A stretch of DNA of 64,000 bases from assembly GCF_003932715.1 (NCBI RefSeq), contig NZ_CP020700.1, forward strand, positions 4,858,501 through 4,922,500. Direction: 5' to 3'. Source of the DNA: Streptomyces tsukubensis. Lineage in GTDB: Bacteria > Actinomycetota > Actinomycetes > Streptomycetales > Streptomycetaceae. A model generated the notes under the pieces. It was not told the origin of the DNA. It saw nothing but the letters and a program-made list of their open reading frames with translations, and ran no database searches. The translations under genes were made by a program, and so were the position numbers. Shown piece by piece: positions 19,013 to 28,766 of the stretch. Position 1 is the stretch's first letter; each line of letters starts with the position of its first letter.

Positions 19013-20702
19013 CCGCGCCCCCGGGTCCGTAGCCGTCGGTGTCCTCGACCGTGCCCGTCGCGCCGATGTACCGGGTCCGGTGGGCCTCACCGGGGTACGG
19101 GGGTGTGAACCGGCGCAGTTGGCGCTCCAGCACCGCGGGCGGGACCGGATGCTCCCGGACCCCGTTCCGCCGGACCAGCTCCGTGCCGTCGACGAGGACG
19201 ACCGCATGGGTGATCAGCGCACTCCGCCGGGTCGCGACGGCGTGCACCGGGGCCCGCTGCCGCCGGTCCAGGGACGTCGCGTCCCAGACCACGGTGCCGC
19301 CCTCCGCGAGGGCCCGGTCCAGCCGGTCGAGCCCGCGCCGCAGGATCGCGCCGTTCGACCGCTGGTCGGTCCGGGAGCCGGCCTCCTCGCGCAGTGCGTC
19401 CAGGGAGATCCGCCGGTCGGCGCGGACCGTCCGGGCGTAGGTGCTCTTGCCGCTCCCGGACGGGCCCACCAGCTGGACCAGCTCGGGGAAGCGGCCGTCG
19501 CGCCGGCGCCAGGTCGCCGCCTCCGCGTCCCAGGCGCCCGAGATCCGGCCGTCGGCGTACGCCTCCCGGGCCTCCGCGCGGCAGCGGTCACCGGCCCCGG
19601 GCGGCAGTCCGTCGAAACGCCACGACTCCCACGGCGCGGGCGTTTCGAACAGCCCGGCGTCCTCCGCGTACAGCGCCGACCAGGCGGTCTGCTCCCGGGC
19701 CTCCTCGGTCGGTGCCAGGGCGGCGGCGACCGTATGCAGGACGCGGGGGTCCGCCGCGTACGCCATCCGGATCAGACCGCCGCGGCGCTCCCCGTCCGGG
19801 AACGGGCGATACAGCCTCGGGAAGAGCCCCACCAGATCGGCCGTGCGGCGGGCGGTACGCATGCCCACCGCCGGGGCCAGCCGCCCGGCCAGCCCGCCGC
19901 GCGGCCGGGCGTGCAGCAGCAGCCCGAGGGCGGCGGTGAGCCGTTCCTCCCCGAGCAGCCCGAGCCCTTCCGCGGCGGCGGGATCACCGAGCGGGTACGG
20001 GGGCTCGGCCCCGAGGCCCGCGGCCGCCGCCAGCTCCGCCGCCCCCACGGCGGCCCCGGAGCGGACGTCCCACAGCGCCGCCCCCGGGGACCGGCCGTTC
20101 GGGACGACGGCGGAGTGCATCCAGTGGCGGCCGGTCCTGACATGCCGGGGCCGCACCCATTTGGCGACCCGGGTGCCGAAGTCCGCGGTGCCGAAGCCGT
20201 CGGCGGTACGGACCACGTAGCCCTCCTGCCGCCGGGTGTCGATCCGCAGCCCGCGCAGCGCCCGCTCGTCGTACACGCCGCGCCACAGGACGGGCGGTAC
20301 GGGGATCCCGAGGCCGCGCAGGAAGGCGGCCGTCCGGTCCCACGGCAGACAGCGGCCGCGGTCGTCCCAGACGGAGAAGCCGTAGAAGTAGCCGTCGAGG
20401 GCGTCGTACGCGAGGGAGTGCCGGGCGTACACGTTCTCGCCGCAGATCCGCCACCCCGCCGGAATCGCCCCGCCCACCCGCCCCTGGAGGGCCTTCGCCC
20501 AGGTCCGGGAGGGATGGTGGCCCGAGTCGAGGGAACGGGCGTGGAGTCCGTCCGCGTACAGCGTGGTGTTCTCGCCGTCGAGCTTCTCGGTGACGACGAT
20601 CTCCCGCCCGGCGAACGCGGCCGGACCGGTGATCCGTACATCGTCCGGGGTCGCCCCGGGTGACCAGGGCAGATGCGGGGTCCGTGGATAGTGCGTACGC
20701 AT
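18999..20702 (-). CDS. RNA ligase fused to a polynucleotide-kinase-like P-loop domain
   Basis: A 567-residue protein. The N-terminal domain is an Rnl2-like RNA ligase: motif I EKLDGEN with the nucleophile Lys40, FYGFSVWD near 107, EGYVVRT at 160-166 and KWVR at 181-184. The middle (about 230-400) is helical and of unknown role. The C-terminal domain has a Walker A GPSGSGKST at 413-421 and WDATS at 473-477, as in 5'-polynucleotide kinases. The kinase would phosphorylate 5'-OH ends and the ligase would seal them. No separate 3'-phosphatase domain is visible; the downstream MJ1316-EEP protein may process the 3' end. Confidence 0.8.
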   Translation of the reverse strand: MRTHYPRTPHLPWSPGATPDDVRITGPAAFAGREIVVTEKLDGENTTLYADGLHARSLDSGHHPSRTWAKALQGRVGGAIPAGWRICGENVYARHSLAYDALDGYFYGFSVWDDRGRCLPWDRTAAFLRGLGIPVPPVLWRGVYDERALRGLRIDTRRQEGYVVRTADGFGTADFGTRVAKWVRPRHVRTGRHWMHSAVVPNGRSPGAALWDVRSGAAVGAAELAAAAGLGAEPPYPLGDPAAAEGLGLLGEERLTAALGLLLHARPRGGLAGRLAPAVGMRTARRTADLVGLFPRLYRPFPDGERRGGLIRMAYAADPRVLHTVAAALAPTEEAREQTAWSALYAEDAGLFETPAPWESWRFDGLPPGAGDRCRAEAREAYADGRISGAWDAEAATWRRRDGRFPELVQLVGPSGSGKSTYARTVRADRRISLDALREEAGSRTDQRSNGAILRRGLDRLDRALAEGGTVVWDATSLDRRQRAPVHAVATRRSALITHAVVLVDGTELVRRNGVREHPVPPAVLERQLRRFTPPYPGEAHRTRYIGATGTVEDTDGYGPGGADADQ

Positions 20703-20872
20703 GAGGAGCCCCCCGGCCGGTGATCAGGAGCCGCCCACTGTAGAAACGGGGGCCGCCGCTCCACGAGCGAATTAGCCCCTGTCCGCTCTCCACCGGTCCG
20801 GCCGGCCCTTCGGGCCCTCGGCGGAGGCGTGGATTCCGGGAGTCTTCGGGGCTCGCCCGGGTGCGCCGAGGT

Positions 20873-20900
20873 TTGACAAGGGAAGCCCCCGGGGTACGCT
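20873..20900 (+). promoter_or_regulatory. S10 operon promoter (TTGACA-N16-TACGCT)
   Basis: TTGACA at 20873-20878 and TACGCT at 20895-20900, spaced by 16 bases, precede rpsJ with a leader of roughly 390 bases. The -10 is identical to that of the rpsL promoter. Confidence 0.7.
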
Positions 20901-21293
20901 TTCCGGCTCGATTGGCCAGGTCGCCGACCCGTGTGGCAGACTGTCCGGGTTGCTCGGTTGAGTGCCGATGCTGCGCGCCTCCCGCCGGGAGGACCGGAAG
21001 CGAGTCCCACAGTACTCGTCGTCCCAACTGCCCCGAAGGCCGTCAGGCCCCAGGGCAGCGCTGGGACGGACGTACGGGAATCTTCCGGGAAGTGTCAGCG
21101 GGGTACCGACCAGGCACCCGGTGGGTGGTTCTCCCCCGGCGCGCGGGCCAGGCCCGCACCCCCTTGGTTGGGATGTCCTGCGGACATCTGCGTAGAGGGA
21201 GTGCGACACGCCCGACCGCGTGGGTCGGAGAGAACCGCATCAGCCCTCCGGGTTCCAGAGCGTTTACACAAGAGACAGGACTACTGAGTAGCC
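20901..21293 (+). other. Long rpsJ leader
   Basis: About 390 transcribed bases with no gene. The leader contains several GC-rich inverted segments and, at 21204-21228, the element also found before rpsL. Such long leaders in front of ribosomal operons often carry autoregulatory structure. None could be assigned to a known class by eye. Confidence 0.5.
21204..21228 (+). promoter_or_regulatory. rpsJ copy of the shared rpsL/rpsJ leader element
   Basis: CGACACGCCCGACCGCGTGG followed by GTCGG, differing from the rpsL copy at one base. It lies about 65 bases before the rpsJ start. Confidence 0.5.
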
Positions 21294-21602
21294 ATGGCGG
21301 GACAGAAGATCCGCATTCGGCTCAAGGCCTACGACCACGAAGTCATCGACTCCTCGGCGAAGAAGATCGTCGAGACGGTGACGCGTACTGGTGCGTCGGT
21401 CGCGGGCCCGGTGCCGCTGCCCACTGAGAAGAACGTGTACTGCGTCATCAAGTCGCCGCACAAGTACAAGGACTCGCGCGAGCACTTCGAGATGCGTACG
21501 CACAAGCGCCTGATCGACATCCTCGACCCGACGCCCAAGACCGTTGACTCGCTGATGCGCCTGGACCTTCCGGCCGGCGTTGACATCGAGATCAAGCTCT
21601 GA
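21294..21602 (+). CDS. rpsJ: 30S ribosomal protein S10
   Basis: A 102-residue S10 starting [20 protein letters not shown], complete to VDIEIKL. It belongs to the small-subunit head and, in other bacteria, also serves in NusB-dependent antitermination. First gene of the S10 operon, with rplC beginning 14 bases after its stop. Confidence 0.98.
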   Translation: MAGQKIRIRLKAYDHEVIDSSAKKIVETVTRTGASVAGPVPLPTEKNVYCVIKSPHKYKDSREHFEMRTHKRLIDILDPTPKTVDSLMRLDLPAGVDIEIKL

Positions 21603-21616
21603 GAGGCGCGGAAGAG

Positions 21617-22261
21617 ATGGCAAAGCAGATCAAGGGCGTCCTGGGCGAGAAGCTCGGCATGACCCAGGTCTGGGACGACAACAACCGTGTCGTCCCGGTG
21701 ACCGTCGTCAAGGCCGGGCCGTGTGTCGTGACCCAGGTCCGTACCAATGACCGCGACGGCTACGAGTCGGTCCAGATCGCCTTCGGCGAGATCGACCCGC
21801 GCAAGGTGAACAAGCCCCTCAAGGGCCACTTCGCCAAGGCCGACGTGACCCCCCGCCGCCACCTGGTGGAGCTCCGTACCTCCGACGCCGCCGAGTACAC
21901 GCTCGGCCAGGAGATCACGGCCGAGGTCTTCGAGTCCGGCGTCAAGGTCGACGTCACGGGCAAGAGCAAGGGCAAGGGCTTCGCCGGTGTCATGAAGCGT
22001 CACAACTTCAAGGGCCTCGGCGCCGGTCACGGCACCCAGCGCAAGCACCGCTCGCCCGGTTCCATCGGTGGCTGCGCCACCCCGGGCCGTGTGTTCAAGG
22101 GCCTCCGCATGGCGGGCCGCATGGGCAACGAGCGGGTCACCACCCAGAACCTGACCGTTCACGCCGTTGACGCGGAGAAGGGCCTGCTGCTCATCAAGGG
22201 CGCGGTTCCTGGTCCGAACGGCGGCCTCGTCCTGGTCCGCACCGCGGCCAAGGGGGCCTAA
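21617..22261 (+). CDS. rplC: 50S ribosomal protein L3
   Basis: A 214-residue L3, an early-assembling large-subunit protein whose extended loop reaches the peptidyl transferase centre. The loop is visible as [20 protein letters not shown], the segment linked to some antibiotic resistances in other species. Full length; six bases separate it from rplD. Confidence 0.98.
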   Translation: MAKQIKGVLGEKLGMTQVWDDNNRVVPVTVVKAGPCVVTQVRTNDRDGYESVQIAFGEIDPRKVNKPLKGHFAKADVTPRRHLVELRTSDAAEYTLGQEITAEVFESGVKVDVTGKSKGKGFAGVMKRHNFKGLGAGHGTQRKHRSPGSIGGCATPGRVFKGLRMAGRMGNERVTTQNLTVHAVDAEKGLLLIKGAVPGPNGGLVLVRTAAKGA

Positions 22262-22267
22262 GGGACT

Positions 22268-22921
22268 ATGAGCACCATTGACATTCTGTCGCCCGCGGGC
22301 GACAAGACCGGGACCGTCGAGCTCCCGGCCGAGATCTTCGACGCCAAGGTCAGCATCCCGCTGATCCACCAGGTCGTCGTTGCGCAGCTCGCCGCTGCCC
22401 GCCAGGGCACGCACAAGGTGAAGACGCGTGGCGAGGTCCGTGGTGGTGGCAAGAAGCCGTACCGCCAGAAGGGCACCGGCCGCGCCCGTCAGGGTTCGAC
22501 CCGCGCCCCGCAGTTCGCCGGCGGTGGCGTCGTCCACGGCCCCGTGCCGCGTGACTACTCGCAGCGGACCCCCAAGAAGATGAAGGCCGCCGCCCTCCGC
22601 GGTGCCCTCTCCGACCGGGCCCGCCACTCCCGCATTCACGTCGTCTCCGGCGTGATCGAGGGTGAGATCTCCACCAAGGCCGCCAAGACGCTGTTCGGCA
22701 AGATCTCGGAGCGCAAGAACCTGCTCCTGGTCGCCGACCGCTCCGACGAGGCCGCGTGGCTGTCCGCCCGCAACCTGCCCCAGGTGCACATCCTGGAGCC
22801 GGGCCAGCTGAACACGTACGACGTGCTCGTCTCCGACGACGTGGTCTTCACTCAGGCCGCTTTCGAGTCCTTCGTGTCCGGGCCCGCCAAGGCCGTCGAG
22901 ACCGAAGGGAGCGACGCCTGA
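22268..22921 (+). CDS. rplD: 50S ribosomal protein L4
   Basis: A 217-residue L4. The long tunnel-lining loop is present as [20 protein letters not shown] with [10 protein letters not shown]. In Escherichia coli L4 also autoregulates the S10 operon; whether it does so here cannot be seen. The stop shares one base with the rplW start (TGATG). Confidence 0.98.
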   Translation: MSTIDILSPAGDKTGTVELPAEIFDAKVSIPLIHQVVVAQLAAARQGTHKVKTRGEVRGGGKKPYRQKGTGRARQGSTRAPQFAGGGVVHGPVPRDYSQRTPKKMKAAALRGALSDRARHSRIHVVSGVIEGEISTKAAKTLFGKISERKNLLLVADRSDEAAWLSARNLPQVHILEPGQLNTYDVLVSDDVVFTQAAFESFVSGPAKAVETEGSDA

Positions 22922-23253
22922 TGTCCGAGAACACCACGGCTGTCGTCACCAGCAAGACCTTCACGGACCCGCGCGACCTCCTGGTCAAGCCGGTTGTCTC
23001 CGAGAAGAGCTACGCGCTGCTGGACGAGAACAAGTACACGTTCGTCGTCGACCCGCGCGCCAACAAGACCCAGATCAAGCAGGCCGTCGAGGCGGTCTTC
23101 TCGGTCAAGGTCACCGGGGTCAACACGATCAACCGCCAGGGCAAGCGCAAGCGCACCCGCACCGGTTTCGGCAAGCGCGCCAACACGAAGCGCGCCATCG
23201 TGACCCTCGCCGAGGGCGACCGTATCGACATCTTCGGCGGTCCGACCTCCTGA
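22921..23253 (+). CDS. rplW: 50S ribosomal protein L23
   Basis: A 110-residue L23, located at the tunnel exit and a contact point for SRP and trigger factor. It starts at ATG 22921, overlapping the rplD stop by one base. It has a short hydrophilic N-terminal extension before the conserved [21 protein letters not shown]. Confidence 0.97.
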   Translation: MSENTTAVVTSKTFTDPRDLLVKPVVSEKSYALLDENKYTFVVDPRANKTQIKQAVEAVFSVKVTGVNTINRQGKRKRTRTGFGKRANTKRAIVTLAEGDRIDIFGGPTS

Positions 23254-23304
23254 CGGAGGTTGGAGCGTCTGGATAGTCCGGATTCTTCCGAGGACTGAGA
23301 GACA

Positions 23305-24141
23305 ATGGGTATCCGCAAGTACAAGCCGACGACCCCGGGCCGTCGTGGCTCCAGCGTCGCCGACTTCGTCGAGATCACGCGGTCCACGCCGGAGAAGTCG
23401 CTGGTCCGCCCCCTGCACAGCAAGGGCGGCCGTAACAACACCGGTCGTGTGACCGTCCGCCACCAGGGCGGTGGCCACAAGCGCGCCTACCGAGTGATCG
23501 ACTTCCGTCGTCACGACAAGGACGGCGTGCCGGCGAAGGTCGCGCACATCGAGTACGACCCGAACCGCACCGCGCGCATCGCGCTGCTCCACTACGCGGA
23601 CGGCGAGAAGCGCTACATCATCGCCCCCCGTGGCCTGAACCAGGGCGACCGGATCGAGAACGGTCCGGGCGCCGACATCAAGCCCGGCAACAACCTGGCG
23701 CTGCGCAACATCCCGGTCGGTACGACCATCCACGCCATCGAGCTGCGGCCCGGCGGCGGTGCGAAGTTCGCCCGTTCCGCGGGTGCCTCCGTGCAGCTGC
23801 TGGCGAAGGAGGGCCCGATGGCCCACCTGCGCATGCCGTCCGGTGAAATCCGCCTGGTCGACGTCCGCTGCCGCGCCACGATCGGCGAGGTCGGCAACGC
23901 CGAGCAGTCGAACATCAACTGGGGCAAGGCCGGCCGTATGCGCTGGAAGGGCGTCCGCCCGACCGTCCGCGGTGTCGCGATGAACCCGGTTGACCACCCG
24001 CACGGTGGTGGTGAGGGCAAGACCTCCGGTGGACGCCACCCGGTCAGCCCGTGGGGTCAGAAGGAGGGTCGTACTCGTTCTCCCAAGAAGGCGAGCAACA
24101 AGTACATCGTCCGCCGCCGCAAGACGAACAAGAAGCGCTAG
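23305..24141 (+). CDS. rplB: 50S ribosomal protein L2
   Basis: A 278-residue L2, the 23S rRNA-binding protein needed for subunit joining and peptidyl transfer. The conserved [15 protein letters not shown] segment with its functional His is intact and the basic end [18 protein letters not shown] is complete. It sits 51 bases after rplW and 12 before rpsS. Confidence 0.98.
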   Translation: MGIRKYKPTTPGRRGSSVADFVEITRSTPEKSLVRPLHSKGGRNNTGRVTVRHQGGGHKRAYRVIDFRRHDKDGVPAKVAHIEYDPNRTARIALLHYADGEKRYIIAPRGLNQGDRIENGPGADIKPGNNLALRNIPVGTTIHAIELRPGGGAKFARSAGASVQLLAKEGPMAHLRMPSGEIRLVDVRCRATIGEVGNAEQSNINWGKAGRMRWKGVRPTVRGVAMNPVDHPHGGGEGKTSGGRHPVSPWGQKEGRTRSPKKASNKYIVRRRKTNKKR

Positions 24142-24153
24142 GAGCGGGTTTAG

Positions 24154-24435
24154 ATGCCGCGCAGTCTCAAGAAGGGGCCCTTCGTCGACGACCACCTGAT
24201 CAAGAAGGTGGACGTCCAGAACGAAGCAGGCACCAAGAACGTCATCAAGACCTGGTCCCGTCGCTCGATGATCGTCCCGGCCATGCTGGGCCACACGATC
24301 GCGGTGCACAACGGCAAGACCCACATCCCGGTGTTCGTCACCGAGTCGATGGTCGGCCACAAGCTCGGCGAGTTCTCGCCGACGCGCACCTTCCGCGGCC
24401 ACGTCAAGGACGACCGGAAGTCGAAGCGCCGCTAA
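24154..24435 (+). CDS. rpsS: 30S ribosomal protein S19
   Basis: A 93-residue S19 starting [20 protein letters not shown], near the head of the small subunit where it contacts A-site tRNA and S13. The conserved [23 protein letters not shown] region is complete. It is tightly packed between rplB and rplV. Confidence 0.98.
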   Translation: MPRSLKKGPFVDDHLIKKVDVQNEAGTKNVIKTWSRRSMIVPAMLGHTIAVHNGKTHIPVFVTESMVGHKLGEFSPTRTFRGHVKDDRKSKRR

Positions 24436-24486
24436 CGCGGGGTGTGAACGACTATGACGAACGTGTCAGACACTGAAGGGACAACC

Positions 24487-24834
24487 ATGGAAGCCAGGGC
24501 CCAGGCGCGGTACATCCGCGTCACGCCCATGAAGGCCCGCCGCGTGGTGGACCTCATCCGTGGCATGGACGCCACGGAGGCTCAGGCGGTCCTGCGTTTC
24601 GCCCCGCAGGCCGCGAGCGAGCCCGTCGGCAAGGTGCTGGACAGCGCCATCGCCAACGCCGCGCACAACTACGACCACCCCGACGCCTCTTCGCTGTTCA
24701 TCAGCGAGGCGTACGTGGACGAAGGCCCGACCCTGAAGCGGTTCCGTCCGCGCGCCCAGGGCCGCGCCTACCGGATCCGTAAGCGGACCAGCCACATCAC
24801 CGTGGTCGTCAGCAGCAAGGAAGGAACCCGGTAA
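24487..24834 (+). CDS. rplV: 50S ribosomal protein L22
   Basis: A 115-residue L22, whose beta-hairpin lines the exit tunnel. ATG 24487 ([20 protein letters not shown]) is chosen because GAAGGG lies just upstream and the family begins here; an in-frame ATG at 24454 would add 11 non-conserved residues. The stop shares a base with the rpsC start. Confidence 0.96.
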   Translation: MEARAQARYIRVTPMKARRVVDLIRGMDATEAQAVLRFAPQAASEPVGKVLDSAIANAAHNYDHPDASSLFISEAYVDEGPTLKRFRPRAQGRAYRIRKRTSHITVVVSSKEGTR

Positions 24835-25667
24835 TGGGCCAGAAGGTTAACCCGCATGGGTTCCGGCTCGGCATCACCACGGACTTCAAGTCCCGCTGGT
24901 ACGCCGACAAGCTGTACAAGGACTACGTCAAGGAAGACGTCGCCATCCGCCGGATGATGACGTCCGGCATGGAGCGCGCCGGCATCTCCAAGGTCGAGAT
25001 CGAGCGCACCCGTGACCGTGTGCGGGTGGACATCCACACCGCACGTCCGGGCATCGTCATCGGCCGCCGCGGCGCCGAGGCCGACCGCATCCGCGGCGAC
25101 CTGGAGAAGCTCACCGGCAAGCAGGTGCAGCTGAACATCCTTGAGGTCAAGAACCCCGAGGTGGACGCGCAGCTCGTGGCCCAGGCCGTGGCCGAGCAGC
25201 TCTCCTCCCGTGTGTCCTTCCGCCGCGCCATGCGGAAGAGCATGCAGTCCGCCATGAAGGCGGGCGCCAAGGGCATCAAGATCCAGTGCGGTGGCCGCCT
25301 CGGCGGCGCCGAGATGTCCCGCTCGGAGTTCTACCGCGAGGGCCGTGTGCCGCTGCACACGCTCCGTGCGAACGTCGAGTACGGCTTCTTCGAGGCCAAG
25401 ACCACCTTCGGCCGTATCGGCGTGAAGGTCTGGATCTACAAGGGCGACGTCAAGAACATCGCCGAGGTCCGCGCCGAGAACGCCGCTGCCCGCGCCGGCA
25501 ACCGCCCGGCTCGTGGCGGCGCCGACCGCCCGGCCGGCCGTGGTGGCCGTGGTGGCGAGCGTGGCGGCCGCGGCCGCAAGCCGCAGCAGAACGCCGCTGC
25601 CGAGGCCCCCAAGGCCGACGCCGCTGCCGCTGCTCCGGCTGCTGAGAGCACCGGAACGGAGGCCTGA
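24834..25667 (+). CDS. rpsC: 30S ribosomal protein S3
   Basis: A 277-residue S3 with a KH domain ([20 protein letters not shown]) that helps mRNA entry and helicase activity. The last 60 residues form an Arg/Gly then Ala-rich extension ([14 protein letters not shown] and later) beyond the core, a lineage-typical low-complexity tail. It overlaps rplV by one base and precedes rplP by five. Confidence 0.98.
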   Translation: MGQKVNPHGFRLGITTDFKSRWYADKLYKDYVKEDVAIRRMMTSGMERAGISKVEIERTRDRVRVDIHTARPGIVIGRRGAEADRIRGDLEKLTGKQVQLNILEVKNPEVDAQLVAQAVAEQLSSRVSFRRAMRKSMQSAMKAGAKGIKIQCGGRLGGAEMSRSEFYREGRVPLHTLRANVEYGFFEAKTTFGRIGVKVWIYKGDVKNIAEVRAENAAARAGNRPARGGADRPAGRGGRGGERGGRGRKPQQNAAAEAPKADAAAAAPAAESTGTEA

Positions 25668-25672
25668 CCGCC

Positions 25673-26092
25673 ATGCTGATCCCCCGTAGGGTCAAGCACC
25701 GCAAGCAGCACCACCCGAAGCGCAGCGGTATGTCCAAGGGTGGTACGACGGTTGCGTTCGGCGAGTACGGCATCCAGGCCCTCACGCCGGCGTACGTGAC
25801 CAACCGCCAGATCGAGGCGGCTCGTATCGCGATGACCCGCCACATCAAGCGTGGCGGCAAGGTCTGGATCAACATCTACCCGGACCGCCCGCTGACGAAG
25901 AAGCCCGCCGAGACCCGCATGGGTTCCGGTAAGGGTTCCCCCGAGTGGTGGATCGCGAACGTCAAGCCCGGACGGGTGATGTTCGAGCTGTCCTACCCGA
26001 ACGAGAAGATTGCTCGTGAGGCGCTTACCCGCGCTGCTCACAAGCTTCCGATGAAGTGCCGCATCGTTCGGCGCGAGGCAGGTGAGGCGTGA
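25673..26092 (+). CDS. rplP: 50S ribosomal protein L16
   Basis: A 139-residue L16, which lies near the A site of the large subunit, starting [19 protein letters not shown]. The [20 protein letters not shown] segment is intact. Its stop overlaps the rpmC start by one base. Confidence 0.98.
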   Translation: MLIPRRVKHRKQHHPKRSGMSKGGTTVAFGEYGIQALTPAYVTNRQIEAARIAMTRHIKRGGKVWINIYPDRPLTKKPAETRMGSGKGSPEWWIANVKPGRVMFELSYPNEKIAREALTRAAHKLPMKCRIVRREAGEA

Positions 26093-26316
26093 TGTCGGCC
26101 GGAACCAAGGCGTCCGAGCTGCGCGAGCTGGGCAACGAGGAGCTGGTGAACAAGCTCCGCGAGGCCAAGGAAGAGCTGTTCAACCTCCGCTTCCAGGCGG
26201 CGACGGGTCAGCTTGAGAACCACGGTCGGCTGAAGGCCGTCCGAAAGGACATCGCGCGGATCTACACCCTGATGCGCGAGCGTGAGCTGGGCATCGAAAC
26301 GGTGGAGAGCGCCTGA
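26092..26316 (+). CDS. rpmC: 50S ribosomal protein L29
   Basis: A 74-residue L29, a helical hairpin protein by the tunnel exit. ATG 26092 overlaps the rplP stop; the GTG one codon earlier is not used. [24 protein letters not shown] core is present (one residue differs in order of charge). It overlaps rpsQ by one base. Confidence 0.96.
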   Translation: MSAGTKASELRELGNEELVNKLREAKEELFNLRFQAATGQLENHGRLKAVRKDIARIYTLMRERELGIETVESA

Positions 26317-26594
26317 TGAGCGAGAACAACGTGACTGAGAACGAGCGCAACGCGCGGAAGACCCGTGAGGGTCTGGTCGTCAGCGACAAGATGGACAAGA
26401 CCGTCGTCGTCGCCGTCGAGGACCGCGTCAAGCACGCTCTGTACGGCAAGGTCATCCGCCGTACGAACAAGCTCAAGGCCCACGACGAGCAGAACGCTGC
26501 CGGCGTCGGCGACCGCGTCCTCCTGATGGAGACCCGGAAGCTGTCCGCCACCAAGCACTGGCGCGTCGTCGAGATCCTCGAAAAGGCCAAGTAA
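26316..26594 (+). CDS. rpsQ: 30S ribosomal protein S17
   Basis: A 92-residue S17, an early 16S rRNA 5'-domain binder. It has a short acidic N-terminal extension ([16 protein letters not shown]) before the conserved [20 protein letters not shown]. It is the last gene before a double hairpin that appears to end the S10 group. Confidence 0.97.
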   Translation: MSENNVTENERNARKTREGLVVSDKMDKTVVVAVEDRVKHALYGKVIRRTNKLKAHDEQNAAGVGDRVLLMETRKLSATKHWRVVEILEKAK

Positions 26595-26597
26595 TCG

Positions 26598-26663
26598 CCC
26601 GAGGGCTTTCCCTCGGGTCAGTTCCGCCAGGCTCCGGGGGCCGCTCTGAACAGCGGCCCCCGG
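26598..26663 (+). terminator. Double hairpin at the S10/spc boundary
   Basis: Two stems lie in tandem between rpsQ and rplN: 26598-26605 with 26610-26617 (8 bp), and 26634-26645 with 26652-26663 (12 bp, perfect). They sit just after the rpsQ stop and 29 bases before the rplN start, where the S10 and spc operons separate in other bacteria. Partial termination is likely. Confidence 0.65.
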
Positions 26664-26692
26664 GGAACCGGCAGACAAACAGGAGATAAGAC

Positions 26693-27061
26693 GTGATCCA
26701 GCAGGAGTCGCGGCTGCGTGTCGCCGACAACACTGGTGCCAAGGAGATCCTTTGCATCCGTGTTCTCGGTGGTTCGGGCCGCCGCTACGCGGGCATCGGT
26801 GACGTCATCGTCGCCACCGTCAAGGACGCGATCCCCGGTGGCAACGTGAAGAAGGGTGACGTCGTCAAGGCGGTCATCGTTCGCACCGTCAAGGAGCGCC
26901 GCCGCCAGGACGGCTCGTACATCCGCTTCGACGAGAACGCCGCCGTCATTCTGAAGAACGACGGCGACCCTCGCGGCACCCGTATCTTCGGCCCGGTGGG
27001 CCGTGAGCTGCGCGAGAAGAAGTTCATGAAGATCATCTCGCTCGCGCCGGAGGTGCTGTAA
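26693..27061 (+). CDS. rplN: 50S ribosomal protein L14
   Basis: A 122-residue L14 starting at GTG 26693 ([20 protein letters not shown]), at the subunit interface where RsfS binds in other bacteria. AGGAG lies about nine bases upstream. The family sequence is complete to [10 protein letters not shown]. First gene of the spc group here. Confidence 0.98.
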   Translation: MIQQESRLRVADNTGAKEILCIRVLGGSGRRYAGIGDVIVATVKDAIPGGNVKKGDVVKAVIVRTVKERRRQDGSYIRFDENAAVILKNDGDPRGTRIFGPVGRELREKKFMKIISLAPEVL

Positions 27062-27063
27062 GC

Positions 27064-27387
27064 ATGAAGATCAAGAAGGGCGACCTGGTCCAGGTCATCA
27101 CCGGTAAGGACAAGGGCAAGCAGGGCAAGGTCATCGCGGCCTTCCCCCGCGAGGACCGTGTTCTGGTCGAGGGTGTCAACCGGGTCAAGAAGCACACCAA
27201 GGCGAACCAGCCCGGCCGCGCTTCGCAGGCCGGCGGGATCGTGACGACCGAGGCCCCCGTCCACGTGAGCAACGTTCAGCTCGTCGTGGAGAAGGACGGC
27301 AAGAAGGTCGTGACCCGCGTCGGTTACCGCTTCGACGACGAGGGCAACAAGATCCGCGTTGCCAAGCGGACGGGTGAGGACATCTGA
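27064..27387 (+). CDS. rplX: 50S ribosomal protein L24
   Basis: A 107-residue L24, an assembly initiator protein, with the KOW motif ([20 protein letters not shown]) at its start. It starts two bases after rplN and its stop overlaps the rplE start by one base. Confidence 0.98.
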   Translation: MKIKKGDLVQVITGKDKGKQGKVIAAFPREDRVLVEGVNRVKKHTKANQPGRASQAGGIVTTEAPVHVSNVQLVVEKDGKKVVTRVGYRFDDEGNKIRVAKRTGEDI

Positions 27388-27944
27388 TGGCTACCACCAC
27401 CACTCCGCGTCTCAAGACGAAGTACCGCGAGGAAATCAAGGGCAAGCTGCTTGAGGAGTTCTCGTACGAGAACGTCATGCAGGTTCCCGGCCTCGTCAAG
27501 ATCGTGGTCAACATGGGTGTGGGCGACGCCGCCCGCGACTCCAAGCTGATCGACGGTGCCGTCAAGGACCTCACCACGATCACGGGCCAGAAGCCGGCCG
27601 TGACCAAGGCCCGGAAGTCCATCGCGCAGTTCAAGCTGCGCGAGGGTCAGCCGATCGGTGCCCACGTCACGCTCCGTGGCGACCGCATGTGGGAGTTCCT
27701 GGACCGCACCCTGTCGCTGGCGCTGCCGCGCATCCGCGACTTCCGTGGCCTGTCGCCGAAGCAGTTCGACGGCCGCGGCAACTACACCTTCGGTCTCACG
27801 GAGCAGGTCATGTTCCACGAGATCGACCAGGACAAGATCGACCGCGTCCGGGGTATGGACATCACCGTGGTCACCACGGCGACCAACGACGACGAGGGCC
27901 GCGCCCTCCTTCGTCACCTCGGCTTCCCCTTCAAGGAGGCGTGA
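27387..27944 (+). CDS. rplE: 50S ribosomal protein L5
   Basis: A 185-residue L5, which binds 5S rRNA and P-site t[23 protein letters not shown] and the [19 protein letters not shown] region are intact. It ends five bases before rpsZ. Confidence 0.98.
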   Translation: MATTTTPRLKTKYREEIKGKLLEEFSYENVMQVPGLVKIVVNMGVGDAARDSKLIDGAVKDLTTITGQKPAVTKARKSIAQFKLREGQPIGAHVTLRGDRMWEFLDRTLSLALPRIRDFRGLSPKQFDGRGNYTFGLTEQVMFHEIDQDKIDRVRGMDITVVTTATNDDEGRALLRHLGFPFKEA

Positions 27945-27949
27945 GCGAG

Positions 27950-28135
27950 ATGGCGAAGAAGGCTCTTATTGCCAAGGCCGCCCGCAAGCCCAAGTTCGGT
28001 GTGCGCGCGTACACCCGCTGCCAGCGCTGTGGACGTCCGCACTCCGTGTACCGCAAGTTCGGCCTCTGCCGCGTGTGCCTTCGTGAGATGGCTCACCGTG
28101 GCGAGCTGCCGGGCGTGACCAAGAGCTCCTGGTAG
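27950..28135 (+). CDS. rpsZ: 30S ribosomal protein S14, zinc form (type Z)
   Basis: A 61-residue S14 with Cys24-x2-Cys27 and Cys40-x2-Cys43, the zinc-ribbon variant encoded in the spc operon. Streptomycetes also have a Zur-controlled Cys-free paralogue elsewhere; only the zinc form is here. An in-frame shift from the rplE frame and a good site at ATG 27950 define the start. Confidence 0.96.
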   Translation: MAKKALIAKAARKPKFGVRAYTRCQRCGRPHSVYRKFGLCRVCLREMAHRGELPGVTKSSW

Positions 28136-28346
28136 TTCCCGCTTTTCGGGAATGACCGGAGTCTCTCGGTAAGCAAAGGGTTGGTGGGAGCCCATCCCTC
28201 CATGGCTTAGGCTAGGAGGGTTGGGCGCCTGCCGCCCGTACGACTTACTACGCCGTAGGTCCCCGCGCCGCACCCGTCCCGCCCCTGTGTGGGGAGAGGG
28301 ATGGCGCATACAGGAAACCCCGGCGAGAGAGGCCGAAGGCCAATTC

Positions 28347-28745
28347 ATGACCATGACTGATCCCATCGCAGACATGCTGACGCGTCTGCGGAATGCGAAC
28401 TCGGCGTACCACGACTCCGTGACGATGCCGCACAGCAAGATCAAGTCGCACATCGCGGAGATCCTCCAGCAGGAGGGCTTCATCACGGGCTGGAAGGTCG
28501 AGGACGCCGAGGTCGGCAAGAACCTCGTCCTGGAGCTCAAGTTCGGCCCGAACCGTGAGCGCTCCATCGCGGGCATCAAGCGGATCTCGAAGCCGGGTCT
28601 CCGTGTGTACGCGAAGTCCACCAACCTGCCCAAGGTTCTGGGCGGTCTCGGCGTGGCGATCATCTCCACGTCGCACGGCCTCCTGACCGGCCAGCAGGCG
28701 CAGAAGAAGGGCGTGGGTGGGGAAGTCCTCGCCTACGTCTGGTAG
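28347..28745 (+). CDS. rpsH: 30S ribosomal protein S8
   Basis: A 132-residue S8 starting [20 protein letters not shown], a central-domain 16S rRNA binder. In Escherichia coli it represses the spc operon. The C-terminal STSHGLLTG and GEVLAYVW are intact. An unusual 211-base gap separates it from rpsZ, which may hold a promoter or a regulatory leader, although no convincing -35/-10 pair was found. Confidence 0.97.
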   Translation: MTMTDPIADMLTRLRNANSAYHDSVTMPHSKIKSHIAEILQQEGFITGWKVEDAEVGKNLVLELKFGPNRERSIAGIKRISKPGLRVYAKSTNLPKVLGGLGVAIISTSHGLLTGQQAQKKGVGGEVLAYVW

Positions 28746-28766
28746 TTCGGGAACGGAGGAAAAGCA

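Noticed and set aside
22852..24402. A 516-codon antisense frame across rplW, rplB and rpsS
   Set aside because: It crosses several real genes and has the composition of a mirror frame.
24454..24486. Longer rplV start
   Set aside because: The added residues are not family-like and the better ribosome site is at 24487.
28181..28213. TTGGTG and TAGGCT as an rpsH promoter
   Set aside because: The spacing is 21 bases, too long for a normal promoter.
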